Assembly (NCBI GenBank): GCA_020852175.1
Contig: JADZBH010000004.1
Coordinates: 1-64,000, forward strand
DNA: 64,000 nt
From: Bryobacterales bacterium
GTDB lineage: Bacteria; Acidobacteriota; Terriglobia; Bryobacterales; Bryobacteraceae
Reading direction: 5' to 3'
Made by a program: the position numbers and the translations under genes. Below the pieces are notes generated by a model that worked only from the letters and a program-made list of their open reading frames with translations, searched no databases and was not told the origin of the DNA. Each line of letters opens with the position of its first letter. Position 1 is the stretch's first letter. Shown here piece after piece: positions 34,601 to 43,027 of this stretch.

Positions 34601-35927
34601 ACTGAAGCGGCTCGCCCAGTCCGGCGAAATCGACACCGTCATCGTCGCGTTCACCGACCACTACGGCCGCCTGATGGGCAAGCGCTTCGACGCCGGTTTC
34701 TTCCTCTCCCATGCGGTCCGCGACGGCACGCATTGCTGCAACTACCTGCTCACCACGGACGCTGAAATGGAGCCCGTCCCCGGCTACTCGTTCGCCAACT
34801 GGGAACTCGGCTATGGCGACTTCCACATCGTTCCCGACACTGCCACCCTTCGCCGCCTGAGCTGGCAGGACCGCACGGCCTTCGTGCACTGCGACGTCGA
34901 TCAGGTTGACCTCGCCCCGCGCTCCATCCTGAAGAGGCAGGCCGCCCTGGCGGCCAAAACAGGCTACGAGGCCATGGCCGCCAGCGAGTTGGAATACTAC
35001 ATCTTCCGCGACACCTACCGCGATGCCGCGAAGAAGGAGTACCGCGGGCTGGAACCCCTCGGCTGGTATCTCGAGGACTACAACATCCTGCAGGGCACGC
35101 GCGAGGAGTTCTACACCGCCGCCGTGCGCCGCCATTTGAAGGCCTCCGGCATCGCCGTCGAAAATTCGAAGGGCGAATGGGGCCTCGGCCAGCATGAAAT
35201 CAACGTCCGTTACGGCCCCATCCTCCAGATGGCCGACGACCACACTCTCTACAAGCAATGCCTGAAGGAGGTGGCCGAGCAGTCCGGCGTCAGCGTCACC
35301 TTCATGGCCAAGCAGGCAGCGGGGCAGGCCGGTTCGGGTTGTCACGTTCACCTCAGCCTGCGCAAGGGCGGGCGCAACGCCTTCGCCGGAAACAAGAAGC
35401 TGGGGCCGGTGAGCGGCTCCGACGTTTTTCGCTGGTTCCTGGGCGGCTGGCTCGCCCACGTGCCCGAGTTCATGGTCTTCTACGCGCCCACCGTGAATTC
35501 CTACAAGCGTTTTGAAGACCTCTCCTGGGCCCCCACGCGGCTGGCCTGGAGCCACGACAACCGTACGGCTGGCTTCCGCGTCGTCGGCCACGGCGAATCG
35601 TTGCGCATCGAGTGCCGCATTCCGGGTGCCGACATCAATCCATATCTCGTCTTTGCCGCCGCTCTCGCTTCCGGCCTGGATGGCATCGCCAACCGGACCG
35701 AGCCGCCGCCCGTTTTCGAGGGCGATGTCTACGCCGCGCGCGCGCTGCCCCGCGTACCCTACTCGCTGGCAGAGGCCATTGGCCGCTTCGAGTCCAGCGA
35801 GTTCGTGAAGACCGCCCTGGGCGCGCCCGTCGCCGCTCACTACGCCCACTTCTACCGCAGCGAGCAGCGCGCGTTCGACCGTGCCGTCACCGACTGGGAA
35901 CGGCGCCGCTATTTTGAGAAAATCTAA
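34566..35927 (+). CDS. Glutamine-synthetase-like gamma-glutamylamide synthetase
   Basis: A 453-residue glutamine-synthetase-fold ligase. It has the beta-grasp start (VIVAFTDHYGRLMGKRFD), ASELEYYIF (metal Glu), GLGQHEINVRYGPIL, the GSGCHVHLSL strand, the ATP loop NSYKRFEDLSWAPTRLAWSHDNRTAGFRV and RIECRIPGADINPYLVFAAALASGLDGI. The sequence type is that of gamma-glutamylpolyamine / gamma-glutamylethanolamide synthetases (PuuA, GlnA4, IpuC), not housekeeping GlnA. The adenylylation loop of GlnA is absent. It would join glutamate to an amine using ATP. The start inside the permease end and the flanking dehydrogenase and amidotransferase genes support this. Confidence 0.88.
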   Translation: MKPTSAHLTLPELKRLAQSGEIDTVIVAFTDHYGRLMGKRFDAGFFLSHAVRDGTHCCNYLLTTDAEMEPVPGYSFANWELGYGDFHIVPDTATLRRLSWQDRTAFVHCDVDQVDLAPRSILKRQAALAAKTGYEAMAASELEYYIFRDTYRDAAKKEYRGLEPLGWYLEDYNILQGTREEFYTAAVRRHLKASGIAVENSKGEWGLGQHEINVRYGPILQMADDHTLYKQCLKEVAEQSGVSVTFMAKQAAGQAGSGCHVHLSLRKGGRNAFAGNKKLGPVSGSDVFRWFLGGWLAHVPEFMVFYAPTVNSYKRFEDLSWAPTRLAWSHDNRTAGFRVVGHGESLRIECRIPGADINPYLVFAAALASGLDGIANRTEPPPVFEGDVYAARALPRVPYSLAEAIGRFESSEFVKTALGAPVAAHYAHFYRSEQRAFDRAVTDWERRRYFEKI

Positions 35928-35954
35928 TCCGACCCTGAAGGACCAACACACTCC

Positions 35955-36728
35955 ATGCGTTTGCAAGACCAAGTCGCACTGATCACCGGCGCGGGCAGCG
36001 GCATCGGCCGCGAGTCCGCCCTTCTGTTCGCCGCCGAAGGCGCCGCGGTGGCCGCCGCCGACGTGAACCTCGCCTCGGCTGAAGTAGTCGCCGCCGAGAT
36101 CGCCAAGGCCGGGGGCAAGGCCATCGCCGTGAAGGCCGATGTGTCCAAGGCCGCCGACTGCGAAGCCATGGTGGCCGCCGCCGAAAAAACATTTGGTAAG
36201 CTCACCGTGCTCTTCAACAACGCCGGCATCTCCCATGCCGACGACGACGACGCCATGACCACCAGCGAAGCCGTCTGGGATCTCACCTTCGCCATCAACG
36301 TAAAGGGCGTCTTCCTGGGCTGCAAATACGGCATTCCGGCCCTTCAGCGGGCCGGCGGCGGCTCCATCGTCAACACGGCTTCCTTCGTGGCCCTCCTCGG
36401 CGCGGCCACGCCCCAGCTTGCCTACACCGCCAGCAAGGGCGCCGTGCTCTCCATGACGCGCGAACTCGCCGCCATACACGCCCGCCAGAATATTCGCGTG
36501 AACGCCCTGTGCCCCGGCCCGCTGCGCACCGAACTGCTCATGAAGTACCTGAATACGGAAGAAAAGAAGCAGCGCCGCCTTGTTCACATTCCCATGGGCC
36601 GCTTCGGCGAGGCCGCTGAAATCGCCAAGGCCGCGCTCTACCTGGCCTCCTCGGAATCCTCTTTTGTCACCGGCTCGGAGTTCCTCGTGGACGGCGGCAT
36701 CACGGCGGCCTACACGACTCCTCTCTAA
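35955..36728 (+). CDS. Short-chain dehydrogenase/reductase
   Basis: The 257-residue SDR has the nucleotide motif TGAGSGIGRE, NNAGIS, catalytic Ser region VNTASFVALLGA, YTASKGA (Tyr-x-x-x-Lys) and the C-terminal FLVDGGITAAYT. It lies 27 bases after the ligase gene in the same operon. If the substrate is a gamma-glutamylated amino alcohol, this is the enzyme expected to oxidise the hydroxyl group to an aldehyde for the next gene product. That replaces the flavin amine oxidase (PuuB) of the putrescine pathway, which is absent here. The substrate assignment is inference; the fold assignment is firm. Confidence 0.9.
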   Translation: MRLQDQVALITGAGSGIGRESALLFAAEGAAVAAADVNLASAEVVAAEIAKAGGKAIAVKADVSKAADCEAMVAAAEKTFGKLTVLFNNAGISHADDDDAMTTSEAVWDLTFAINVKGVFLGCKYGIPALQRAGGGSIVNTASFVALLGAATPQLAYTASKGAVLSMTRELAAIHARQNIRVNALCPGPLRTELLMKYLNTEEKKQRRLVHIPMGRFGEAAEIAKAALYLASSESSFVTGSEFLVDGGITAAYTTPL

Positions 36729-36737
36729 ACGGAAGCC

Positions 36738-38132
36738 ATGAGTACGCAGACAACCATTTCGCCCGTCGACGGCCGCGTGATCGACCAGCGGCCGCTCGCC
36801 ACCGGCGCGCAAATCGAATCGGCGCTCGCCCGCGCCGCCGCCGTCCAGCCCGCCTGGCGCGCTGCTCCGCTCGCGGAGCGCTGCGCCATCCTGACGAAAT
36901 TCGTCGAATGGATGGAAGCGCGCGCCCAGGAGATTGGCGAAGAGATCACCTGGCAGATGGGCCGGCCCATCCGTTATGCGCCGAACGAAATCCGCCGCGG
37001 CTTCGCCGAACGCGCACGGTTCATGATCGGGATCGCGCCCCAGCAGCTTGCCGACATCGCCGTGGCGCCTTCCCCCGGCTTCACGCGTTTCATCCGGCGC
37101 GAACCCGCCGGCGTCGTCTTCACCATCGCACCGTGGAATTACCCCTACCTCACCGCCGTGAATTCGGTTGTGCCCGCCTTGCTCGCCGGCAACGCCGTCA
37201 TATTGAAACATTCGGCCCAAACGCCGCTCTGCGCCGGACGCTTCGCCCAGGGACTCGCCGCCGCCGGCCTGCCCGAGGGTGTCTTCCAGACGCTGGACTT
37301 GAGCCATGCCGACGTCGAACGCGTCATCGGCGATGACCGCATCGCCTTTGCCGCCTTCACCGGTTCGGTGCAGGGAGGCCACGCCGTGCAGGCCGCCGCC
37401 GCGCGCCGTTTCATCGCCACCGGCCTCGAACTCGGCGGCAAGGACCCGGCCTACGTCCGCGCCGACGCCAGTCTTGCCCACGCCGTCGAAAACCTTGTCG
37501 ATGGCGCCCTGTTCAACTCCGGACAGTCCTGCTGCGGCATCGAACGCATCTATGTCCACAAGGACGTGTACGATGAATTCGTGCAGCGCGCCGTCGAACT
37601 CACTCGCGGCTACCTCCTCGGCAACCCTCTCGACGAGGCCACGACGTTTGGTCCCATGGTGCGCACCCCGGCCGCCGATTTCGTCCGCGCCCAAATCGAC
37701 GAAGCCATCGCCCAGGGCGCCACCGCCCACATCGACGCCGCCAGTTTCCCCGGCAACCGCCCCGGCTCGCCCTATCTCGCGCCGCAAATCCTTACCGGAG
37801 TGAACCATTCCATGCGAGTCATGACCGAGGAGACCTTTGGCCCGCTGGCGCCCATCATGCCCGTCGCCTCCGACGAAGAGGCCATCGCCCTCATGAACGA
37901 TTCCGCCTATGGCCTTACGGCCGCCATCTGGACCGCCGACGCCGAGGCCGCCCTTCGCATCGGCGACCGCATCGACACCGGAACCTGGTTCATGAACCGT
38001 TGCGACTATCTAGACCCCGCCCTGGCCTGGACCGGCGTGAAGGATTCCGGAAGGGGATGCACACTCAGCGTGCTCGGCTTCGATCAGGTCACGCGCCCGA
38101 AGTCGTTCCACCTGCGCACCGTCACGTCATGA
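36738..38132 (+). CDS. NAD(P)-dependent aldehyde dehydrogenase
   Basis: A 464-residue aldehyde dehydrogenase with FTIAPWNYPYLTAVNSVVPALLAGNAVILKHS (cofactor site), AFTGSVQGGHAVQAAAA, LELGGKDPAYVRADA (general-base Glu), NSGQSCCGIERIYVH (catalytic Cys), and EETFGPLAPIMPV near the C-terminus. It starts 9 bases after the SDR and its stop overlaps the ATG of the next gene. In the proposed pathway it would oxidise the gamma-glutamylamino aldehyde to the acid, like PuuC. On sequence alone it could be a general ALDH such as succinate-semialdehyde type. Confidence 0.93.
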   Translation: MSTQTTISPVDGRVIDQRPLATGAQIESALARAAAVQPAWRAAPLAERCAILTKFVEWMEARAQEIGEEITWQMGRPIRYAPNEIRRGFAERARFMIGIAPQQLADIAVAPSPGFTRFIRREPAGVVFTIAPWNYPYLTAVNSVVPALLAGNAVILKHSAQTPLCAGRFAQGLAAAGLPEGVFQTLDLSHADVERVIGDDRIAFAAFTGSVQGGHAVQAAAARRFIATGLELGGKDPAYVRADASLAHAVENLVDGALFNSGQSCCGIERIYVHKDVYDEFVQRAVELTRGYLLGNPLDEATTFGPMVRTPAADFVRAQIDEAIAQGATAHIDAASFPGNRPGSPYLAPQILTGVNHSMRVMTEETFGPLAPIMPVASDEEAIALMNDSAYGLTAAIWTADAEAALRIGDRIDTGTWFMNRCDYLDPALAWTGVKDSGRGCTLSVLGFDQVTRPKSFHLRTVTS

Positions 38133-38821
38133 CCTACGGCCTGCTCCAGTGCGACCATGTCGACGGCGCGAACCGCCATCTCGCGGGCGACTACCTGGAC
38201 ATGTTCTCCGCCTGGCTGCCCGGCGATTGGCGTGTCTTCGATCTCACCGCGGAGGACTTCCCTGCTCCGGACGCCTGCGATGCCTGGGTGGCAACCGGCT
38301 CCCGCCACTCGGTGAACGACGACATTCCCTGGATACACAGGTTCGCCGACCTGGTGCGCGCCATCGACGCCGCCCGCGCGCCCTTTGCCGGCGTCTGCTT
38401 CGGCCACCAGATGATGGGCCACGCCCTGGGAGGACGCGTCTCGAAAAGCCCGCGCGGATGGGGCATCGGCGTGCAAACCTTCCACGTTCACCAGGCCGAG
38501 CCTTGGATGGACCCTCCCTTGTCCACCGTGAACCTGTTCATGAGCTGCCAGGACCAGGTGGAGGTGCTGCCGCCTGGCGCCACCGTGATCGCCTCCAACG
38601 TACACTGCCCCGTGGCCCTGTTCCGCCACAATAGCCTGCTCGGCATTCAGGGCCATCCCGAATGGCGGATGCCTTACGCCCGCGCTCTGCTCGATCAGCG
38701 CACGCCGCGTCTGGGCCAAGCCTACGCGAGCCACGCTCTTGGCACGCTGGACCGGGTGCGGCATTCCTCCGAATTGGCGCACTGGGTCCGCAACTGGTTC
38801 GCCCTCCACGCCCGCCGCTGA
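38129..38821 (+). CDS. Class I glutamine amidotransferase-like hydrolase (candidate gamma-glutamyl hydrolase)
   Basis: The ORF track starts at 38000, inside the ALDH. The ATG at 38129 forms an ATGA overlap and a proper family start (MTYGLLQCDHVDGANRHLAGDY), giving 230 residues. The nucleophile elbow is FAGVCFGHQMMGHALGG, and the His/Glu of the triad is in GIQGHPEW. Stand-alone enzymes of this type cleave gamma-glutamyl amides (PuuD-like role) or act with synthetases such as GMP synthetase; no synthetase domain is fused here. As last gene of the operon it would release glutamate and the oxidised product. No clear terminator follows. Confidence 0.88.
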   Translation: MTYGLLQCDHVDGANRHLAGDYLDMFSAWLPGDWRVFDLTAEDFPAPDACDAWVATGSRHSVNDDIPWIHRFADLVRAIDAARAPFAGVCFGHQMMGHALGGRVSKSPRGWGIGVQTFHVHQAEPWMDPPLSTVNLFMSCQDQVEVLPPGATVIASNVHCPVALFRHNSLLGIQGHPEWRMPYARALLDQRTPRLGQAYASHALGTLDRVRHSSELAHWVRNWFALHARR

Positions 38822-38962
38822 CCAGAGCCGTTCCCGCCGCCTGGCCCTGTCCGTTTCGCTATGATCAAGATGGCCGCGAAGTGCCTCGCCCCCAGTTGTG
38901 CCCGCGTGAAGTGCTCCGAGGTTCACCGATCTTTCTTGATTGAGTTCGCAGGAGGTATTGGA

Positions 38963-40528
38963 ATGGGTTTTTCGAGGCGGTATTTCTTTTACGGCAGTCT
39001 GCTGGCCGGCGCGGTACCCACCGCGGGTTTCGGCAGCGCCGCTTCCCTTCGCTTTGCCGGCTACAAATCCCCCAACGAAAAGTTGAACTTCGCCGCCATC
39101 GGCTCCGGCGGCCAGGGTGCGTCCAATCTCAGGGCCGCGGATCCCACGGAAAACGTTGTCGCCTTGTGCGACGTGGATGACCGCCGCGCGGGCCCCACCT
39201 ATCAGCGTTATCCCAAGGCCACTCGCCACAAAGATTTCCGCCAGATGCTGGACAAGGAAGGCAAGAACATCGACGCCGTCATTGTCGCCACGCCCGACCA
39301 CATGCACGCCACCGCGGCCATGTGGTGCATGGAGCGCGGCAAGGGCGTCTATGTGCAGAAGCCTCTTGTGCGCACCATTTGGGAGGCCCGCCAGCTTCGC
39401 GCCGCCGCGGCCAAGTACGGCGTCGCCACCCAGATGGGCAACCAGGGCTACTCGAACGAAGGCACGCGCCAGTGCGCCGAAATCATCTGGAACGGCGATA
39501 TCGGCAACGTCACCGAGGTCCACGCCTGGAGCGACCGCCCGTTGTGGCCCCAGGGCCTCACCGAGATTCCCAAGGAAGAACCCGTTCCCGCCACGCTCGA
39601 TTGGGACCTCTGGCTCGGCGTCGCCGACAATCGCCCTTATACCGGCGGCGGCCAGAAGGAGCCCGACCGCTGGGGCGGCTTCTTCTACCAGCCCTTCAAC
39701 TGGCGCGGCTTTTACGATTTCGGCTGCGGAGCCCTCGGCGACATGGCCTGCCACATCCTGGGCGCGCCCAACATGGCCTTGCACTTGTCACGCCGCAAGG
39801 TGGTGGGCGTCGAATGCATCAAGAAGGAAGGCCCCAGCCCCTTCATGTTCCCCAAGGCGTCGGTGATCCGCTTTGATTTCGCACCCTATGAGGACATGCC
39901 CGCTCTCAAGGTGTTCTGGTACGACGGCCTGAAGAAGAGCCCCGCCATTCCGGGCGTGCCGGAAGGCGAGTGGGTCGGCGACCCGCCCTCGCTCATGACC
40001 GGCGGCGCCGCCGGTCAGCGCGGCCGCCGCGGCCCCGGCGGTCCCGGTCCAGAACCCCAGACAGGCCCCTTCGACTACACCTTCAACTCTCCCGGCCGCA
40101 TCTTCAACTGGGAACAGTTCGAGTCCCTGCGCGCTCCCGGCGCGCAACTCCGCTTTCCCACGCCCGACGGCAGCGTGTTCCTCGGCGACAAAGGCGTTCT
40201 CACCACCGGCACTTATGGCGAGGTGACGCGCCTGCTACCGGTCGAAAAGATGAAGGACTACAAGATGCCGCCTCCGCTGCTCACCCGCTCGCCCGGCCAC
40301 ATGCGCGACTTCATCCGTGCCTGCAAAGGCGGCGATCAGGCGTGCTCGAACTTCGACGTGGCCGCGCCGTTCGTGGAATGGATGCTGCTGGGCGTCATCG
40401 CTCTGCGCCACGAGGGCAAGCTGGAATACGACCCCGCCAAGATGCGCATCACGAACAACAACGATGCCAACAAGCTGTTGAAGCCCACCTTCCGCAAAGG
40501 ATGGGAGTTCCACGGCGTGAAACTCTAA
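38963..40528 (+). CDS. Exported Gfo/Idh/MocA-family oxidoreductase
   Basis: The AGGAGG site before the ATG at 38963 decides the start; the ORF track begins upstream at 38861. The 521-residue product begins MGFSRRYFFYGSLLAGAVPTAG, a Tat-like signal. The Rossmann domain follows (KLNFAAIGSGGQGASNL, VVALCDVDDRR), then VIVATPDHMHATAAMWCMERGKGVYVQKPL, with the EKP-type motif changed to QKP (Lys kept). The second domain contains WGGFFYQPFNWRGFYDFGCGALGDMACHIL, typical of the large acidobacterial/planctomycete subgroup, which carries tightly bound NAD(P) and oxidises sugars. A low-complexity GQRGRRGPGGPGP insert sits near residue 355. A convergent hairpin separates it from the gene at 40599. Confidence 0.9.
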   Translation: MGFSRRYFFYGSLLAGAVPTAGFGSAASLRFAGYKSPNEKLNFAAIGSGGQGASNLRAADPTENVVALCDVDDRRAGPTYQRYPKATRHKDFRQMLDKEGKNIDAVIVATPDHMHATAAMWCMERGKGVYVQKPLVRTIWEARQLRAAAAKYGVATQMGNQGYSNEGTRQCAEIIWNGDIGNVTEVHAWSDRPLWPQGLTEIPKEEPVPATLDWDLWLGVADNRPYTGGGQKEPDRWGGFFYQPFNWRGFYDFGCGALGDMACHILGAPNMALHLSRRKVVGVECIKKEGPSPFMFPKASVIRFDFAPYEDMPALKVFWYDGLKKSPAIPGVPEGEWVGDPPSLMTGGAAGQRGRRGPGGPGPEPQTGPFDYTFNSPGRIFNWEQFESLRAPGAQLRFPTPDGSVFLGDKGVLTTGTYGEVTRLLPVEKMKDYKMPPPLLTRSPGHMRDFIRACKGGDQACSNFDVAAPFVEWMLLGVIALRHEGKLEYDPAKMRITNNNDANKLLKPTFRKGWEFHGVKL

Positions 40529-40547
40529 CTCCAACCCGCCCTCTCAG

Positions 40548-40591
40548 GCCGCGCCCCTCTTCCAGTTCGCCGGAAGGAGGGGCGGCGCGGC
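40548..40591. terminator. Strong hairpin between convergent genes (possible bidirectional terminator)
   Basis: The 70-base gap folds into CGCCCCTC-TTCC, loop AGTTCGCC, GGAA-GGAGGGGCG with about 12 pairs and a one-base bulge, extended outward by GC-rich partial pairing. It lacks a clear U-tract on either side, so termination is a guess from its place between two convergent stop codons. Confidence 0.45.
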
Positions 40592-40598
40592 GGGCGCC

Positions 40599-41795
40599 TC
40601 AGGCGCGCATCGCCGGATCGATCTCCACCCCCAGGCCCGCTCCCCCGGGCAACGTCACATAGCCATCCCGTCCCACCAGCGGCGGGTTCTTCATGATGGA
40701 GAACCTGTGCCGGTAGTCGGCGATGGGAGGGTCGTGCAGCAACTCACAGTACGGCGCGTGCGGCCACGATGCCACCAGGTGCAGGTGCGCCACCGTGCCC
40801 AGATCGCCGCCGCCGTGATGCGGCACGATCCTCTTGCCGTAAAATTCGGCCAGCGCGCCGATCTTGCGCAACATCGTCACACCTTCCATCACCATGCCTT
40901 CCGGTTGGAGAATGTCGTAAACGTCCCGGCGGCACATCTCCAGAAATTCGTGGCTCAAGCGGTTGTTCTCGCCCCCGGCCAGCGGAATCTCCACGGAGCG
41001 GTTCAACTCCGCCAGTTGGTCCCAGGCAAAACGCGGCAAAGGTTCCTCCAGCCAGTAGACGTTCATGCGCTGCAACTCGCGGGCCGTCTCGACGGCTCGC
41101 CTGTAGTCCCAGAGAACGCCGGGCTGCCAATTGCCGCTGGACTGCGCCTGGTTGGCATCGGTCATTAGCGCCATCGGTCCGCTCACGGCCCGGCGCACCA
41201 TCTCCACGGTGCGCAGATCCTCGGACATGGTCTCATGATGCAGCCGCAGCTTGATTGCCCGCCAACCTTCGCCGGCCAGCCGCGCGGCCATATCGGCCCG
41301 CTCCTCGGGCGTCGAAAGCAGCACCATGCTGGCGTAGGCCGGCACACGATCCTTCGCTCCGCCCCACAGCTTGTACAGCGGCTGGCCGCACGCCTTGCCA
41401 ATTACGTCCCACAACGCGATGTCCACCGACGCCGCGCCCCGGTAACTGCTCCCCTGCGCGTGGTAGCGGAGCCGGGCCATGTGACGCTCCGTGTCGAACG
41501 GGTCCTGCCCCGCCAGTTGCGCCTTCACAGCGGGCAGCAGCGCCGGGTCCATGCCCGGACCAATCCCTGTTAGGCCCTGGTCCGTGTGAATCTCGACGAT
41601 CGAATTGCCGCCAATGCGAATGGGCATCCGCGAGCCCGGACTCCAGGCCGGTTCGAGCGAACCCACATCCTTCACCAGCTTCAGCGGAACCACCTTCACA
41701 TCGGTGATCCGTATGCGGCCTGGCGGTCGCGGCGTTGTCTGTCCGGACAACAACAGCGGCATGGCGAATAACGAACGGCGGGTGATCATCGGCAT
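40599..41795 (-). CDS. Exported mandelate racemase / muconate lactonizing-type enolase-superfamily protein
   Basis: The 398-residue protein begins with a twin-arginine signal (MITRRSLFAMPLLLSG). The enolase-superfamily capping domain (GGNSIVEIHTDQGLTGIG) and barrel follow. Key positions: AIKLRLH (K-x-R base motif), MTDANQ (metal Asp), YWLEEPL (metal Glu), LAGGENN (metal Glu) and VPHHGGGDLG (His candidate on the other face). This pattern fits acid-sugar dehydratases and racemases of the mandelate racemase subgroup. An exported member is unusual, since most act in the cytoplasm. No sugar-acid kinase or aldolase lies nearby, so the substrate stays open. Confidence 0.88.
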   Translation of the reverse strand: MPMITRRSLFAMPLLLSGQTTPRPPGRIRITDVKVVPLKLVKDVGSLEPAWSPGSRMPIRIGGNSIVEIHTDQGLTGIGPGMDPALLPAVKAQLAGQDPFDTERHMARLRYHAQGSSYRGAASVDIALWDVIGKACGQPLYKLWGGAKDRVPAYASMVLLSTPEERADMAARLAGEGWRAIKLRLHHETMSEDLRTVEMVRRAVSGPMALMTDANQAQSSGNWQPGVLWDYRRAVETARELQRMNVYWLEEPLPRFAWDQLAELNRSVEIPLAGGENNRLSHEFLEMCRRDVYDILQPEGMVMEGVTMLRKIGALAEFYGKRIVPHHGGGDLGTVAHLHLVASWPHAPYCELLHDPPIADYRHRFSIMKNPPLVGRDGYVTLPGGAGLGVEIDPAMRA

Positions 41796-41875
41796 CCCAT
41801 CCTCACGGGAACGCCCTCAGCATACCGGCTTTCGCCGCGGAACGCTGGCCTGGAAAACAGAGACACGAATTCGTC

Positions 41876-41904
41876 TTGACAATATGTGTTGTGCGATATA
41901 TAAT
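41876..41904 (+). promoter_or_regulatory. Perfect consensus sigma70 promoter for the NTF2-like gene
   Basis: TTGACA (41876-41881) and TATAAT (41899-41904) are both exact consensus and are separated by exactly 17 bases. The region 41870-41925 is strikingly AT-rich for this genome. A start near 41911 is predicted. AGGAG lies at 41912-41916, so the leader before the ATG at 41925 would be very short. Confidence 0.85.
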
Positions 41905-41924
41905 AAAAATCAGGAGATAGCGAA

Positions 41925-42284
41925 ATGAACAATGTGAAACAGTTAGACGATCAGTTGAACTCGATGGTCCTGGGCGGCCAGGCCATGGAAGCCTATGAAA
42001 AGTTCTACGCCGAGAATGTTGTCATGCAGGAAAACGATAGCGAGCCCACGGTGGGAAAAGCCGTCAACCGTGAACGCGAAATCCAGTTCTTCTCCAGCAT
42101 CGAGCAGTTTCACAGCGCGTCCGTGAAGGCCAGCGCCGTACAGGGCAACGTCAGCTTCGGCGAGTGGGAAATGGACATCACCTTCAAGGGAGGCGCTCGC
42201 ACCACCATGCGGCAGGTGGCCGTCCGAAAGTGGAAGGACGGCCAGATCATCCACGAAAAGTTCTATTACAACGGCAGCCACTAA
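41925..42284 (+). CDS. NTF2-like / SnoaL-type small cytoplasmic protein
   Basis: The 119-residue protein (MNNVKQLDDQLNSMVLGGQ) has the cone-shaped NTF2-like fold pattern: an N-terminal helix pair, AMEAYEKFYAENVVMQENDSEP, alternating strands, and the terminal AVRKWKDGQIIHEKFYYNG hairpin. No signal peptide. It is preceded by a perfect promoter and ribosome site, so strong expression is expected. Family members include isomerases, dehydratases and carrier-like proteins, and no catalytic residue set is clear here. Its codon use is less GC-rich at the start than its neighbours. Confidence 0.85.
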   Translation: MNNVKQLDDQLNSMVLGGQAMEAYEKFYAENVVMQENDSEPTVGKAVNREREIQFFSSIEQFHSASVKASAVQGNVSFGEWEMDITFKGGARTTMRQVAVRKWKDGQIIHEKFYYNGSH

Positions 42285-42331
42285 GGCGCCTGCTCTCCCT
42301 GACACCGCCCCCGCCGTTCGATAATGATGCC

Positions 42332-42967
42332 ATGTCCACGGCGGGGCGGATTCTTTTCACCGCTTTATTGATATCCACCTGCTGCTTGCAGGCCGCTGAA
42401 CCGGGGTGGGTTCCCCTGTTCGATGGCAAGTCGCTTGCCGGGTGGCGGGAGGCCGCCTTCCAGAATCGTGGTGCGGTCGCGGTGAACGGCGGGACGATCG
42501 TGCTCGGCAAGGGCTCCATGACGGGCATCGCCTGGACGGGGCAGTTTCCCGCCTCCGGATACGAAATCCGTTTCGAGGCCGCGCGTTTGGAGGGCAACGA
42601 CTTTTTCGCCGGTCTCACCTTTCCAGCGGGTGGTTCCCACTGTTTTTTTGTCGCCGGAGGCTGGGATGGCACCACCGTCGGACTGTCCAACGTCGATGGC
42701 TACGACGCCTCGGAAAACGAAACCTCCATCAACCGCGATTTCGTCACTGGCCGTTGGTACGCCTTCCACCTCGCCGTCACGGACCGCCGCATCCAGGCCT
42801 GGATTGACGGAGCCCTCGTGATCGATCTCGATCTCACCGCGAGCAAGGTGGAATTGCGCTTCGACGAGACCGACCTGTGCAAGCCCCTTGGCTTTGCCTC
42901 ATTTGCCACCCGCGCCGGCTTGAGGCACATCGAATACCGGCTGCTTCCGCCCGCCACGCAGCGCTAG
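42332..42967 (+). CDS. Secreted DUF1080-like / concanavalin-like sandwich protein
   Basis: The ORF track starts at 42164, inside the previous gene. The ATG at 42332 opens a signal peptide (GRILFTALLISTCCLQAAEP) and gives 211 residues. WVPLFDGKSLAGWREA is the DUF1080 opening motif, but the rest (YEIRFEAARLEGNDFFAGLTFPAG, SHCFFVAGGWDGTTVGLSNVDG, RWYAFHLAVTDRRIQAWIDG) is closer to a general laminin-G/concanavalin sandwich. It may therefore bind or hydrolyse a sugar or keto-sugar derivative. It lies 60 bases ahead of a Gfo/Idh/MocA gene on the same strand. Confidence 0.82.
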   Translation: MSTAGRILFTALLISTCCLQAAEPGWVPLFDGKSLAGWREAAFQNRGAVAVNGGTIVLGKGSMTGIAWTGQFPASGYEIRFEAARLEGNDFFAGLTFPAGGSHCFFVAGGWDGTTVGLSNVDGYDASENETSINRDFVTGRWYAFHLAVTDRRIQAWIDGALVIDLDLTASKVELRFDETDLCKPLGFASFATRAGLRHIEYRLLPPATQR

Positions 42968-43027
42968 CCTGCCCGCTTGTATAATTCTTCCAGCGGCGCC
43001 ATACCGTGGCCCCCGCGAAGGAGAGTT

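Noticed and set aside
34509-37808. 1,099-residue minus-strand ORF opposite the gamma-glutamyl operon
   Set aside because: Its sequence is a low-complexity mix of Gly, Ala, Val, His and Asp with no motif, and it lies antisense to three genes with intact catalytic motifs. It is a GC-codon-bias shadow.
38084-39784. 566-residue minus-strand ORF
   Set aside because: Antisense to the amidotransferase and Gfo/Idh genes, compositionally a shadow.
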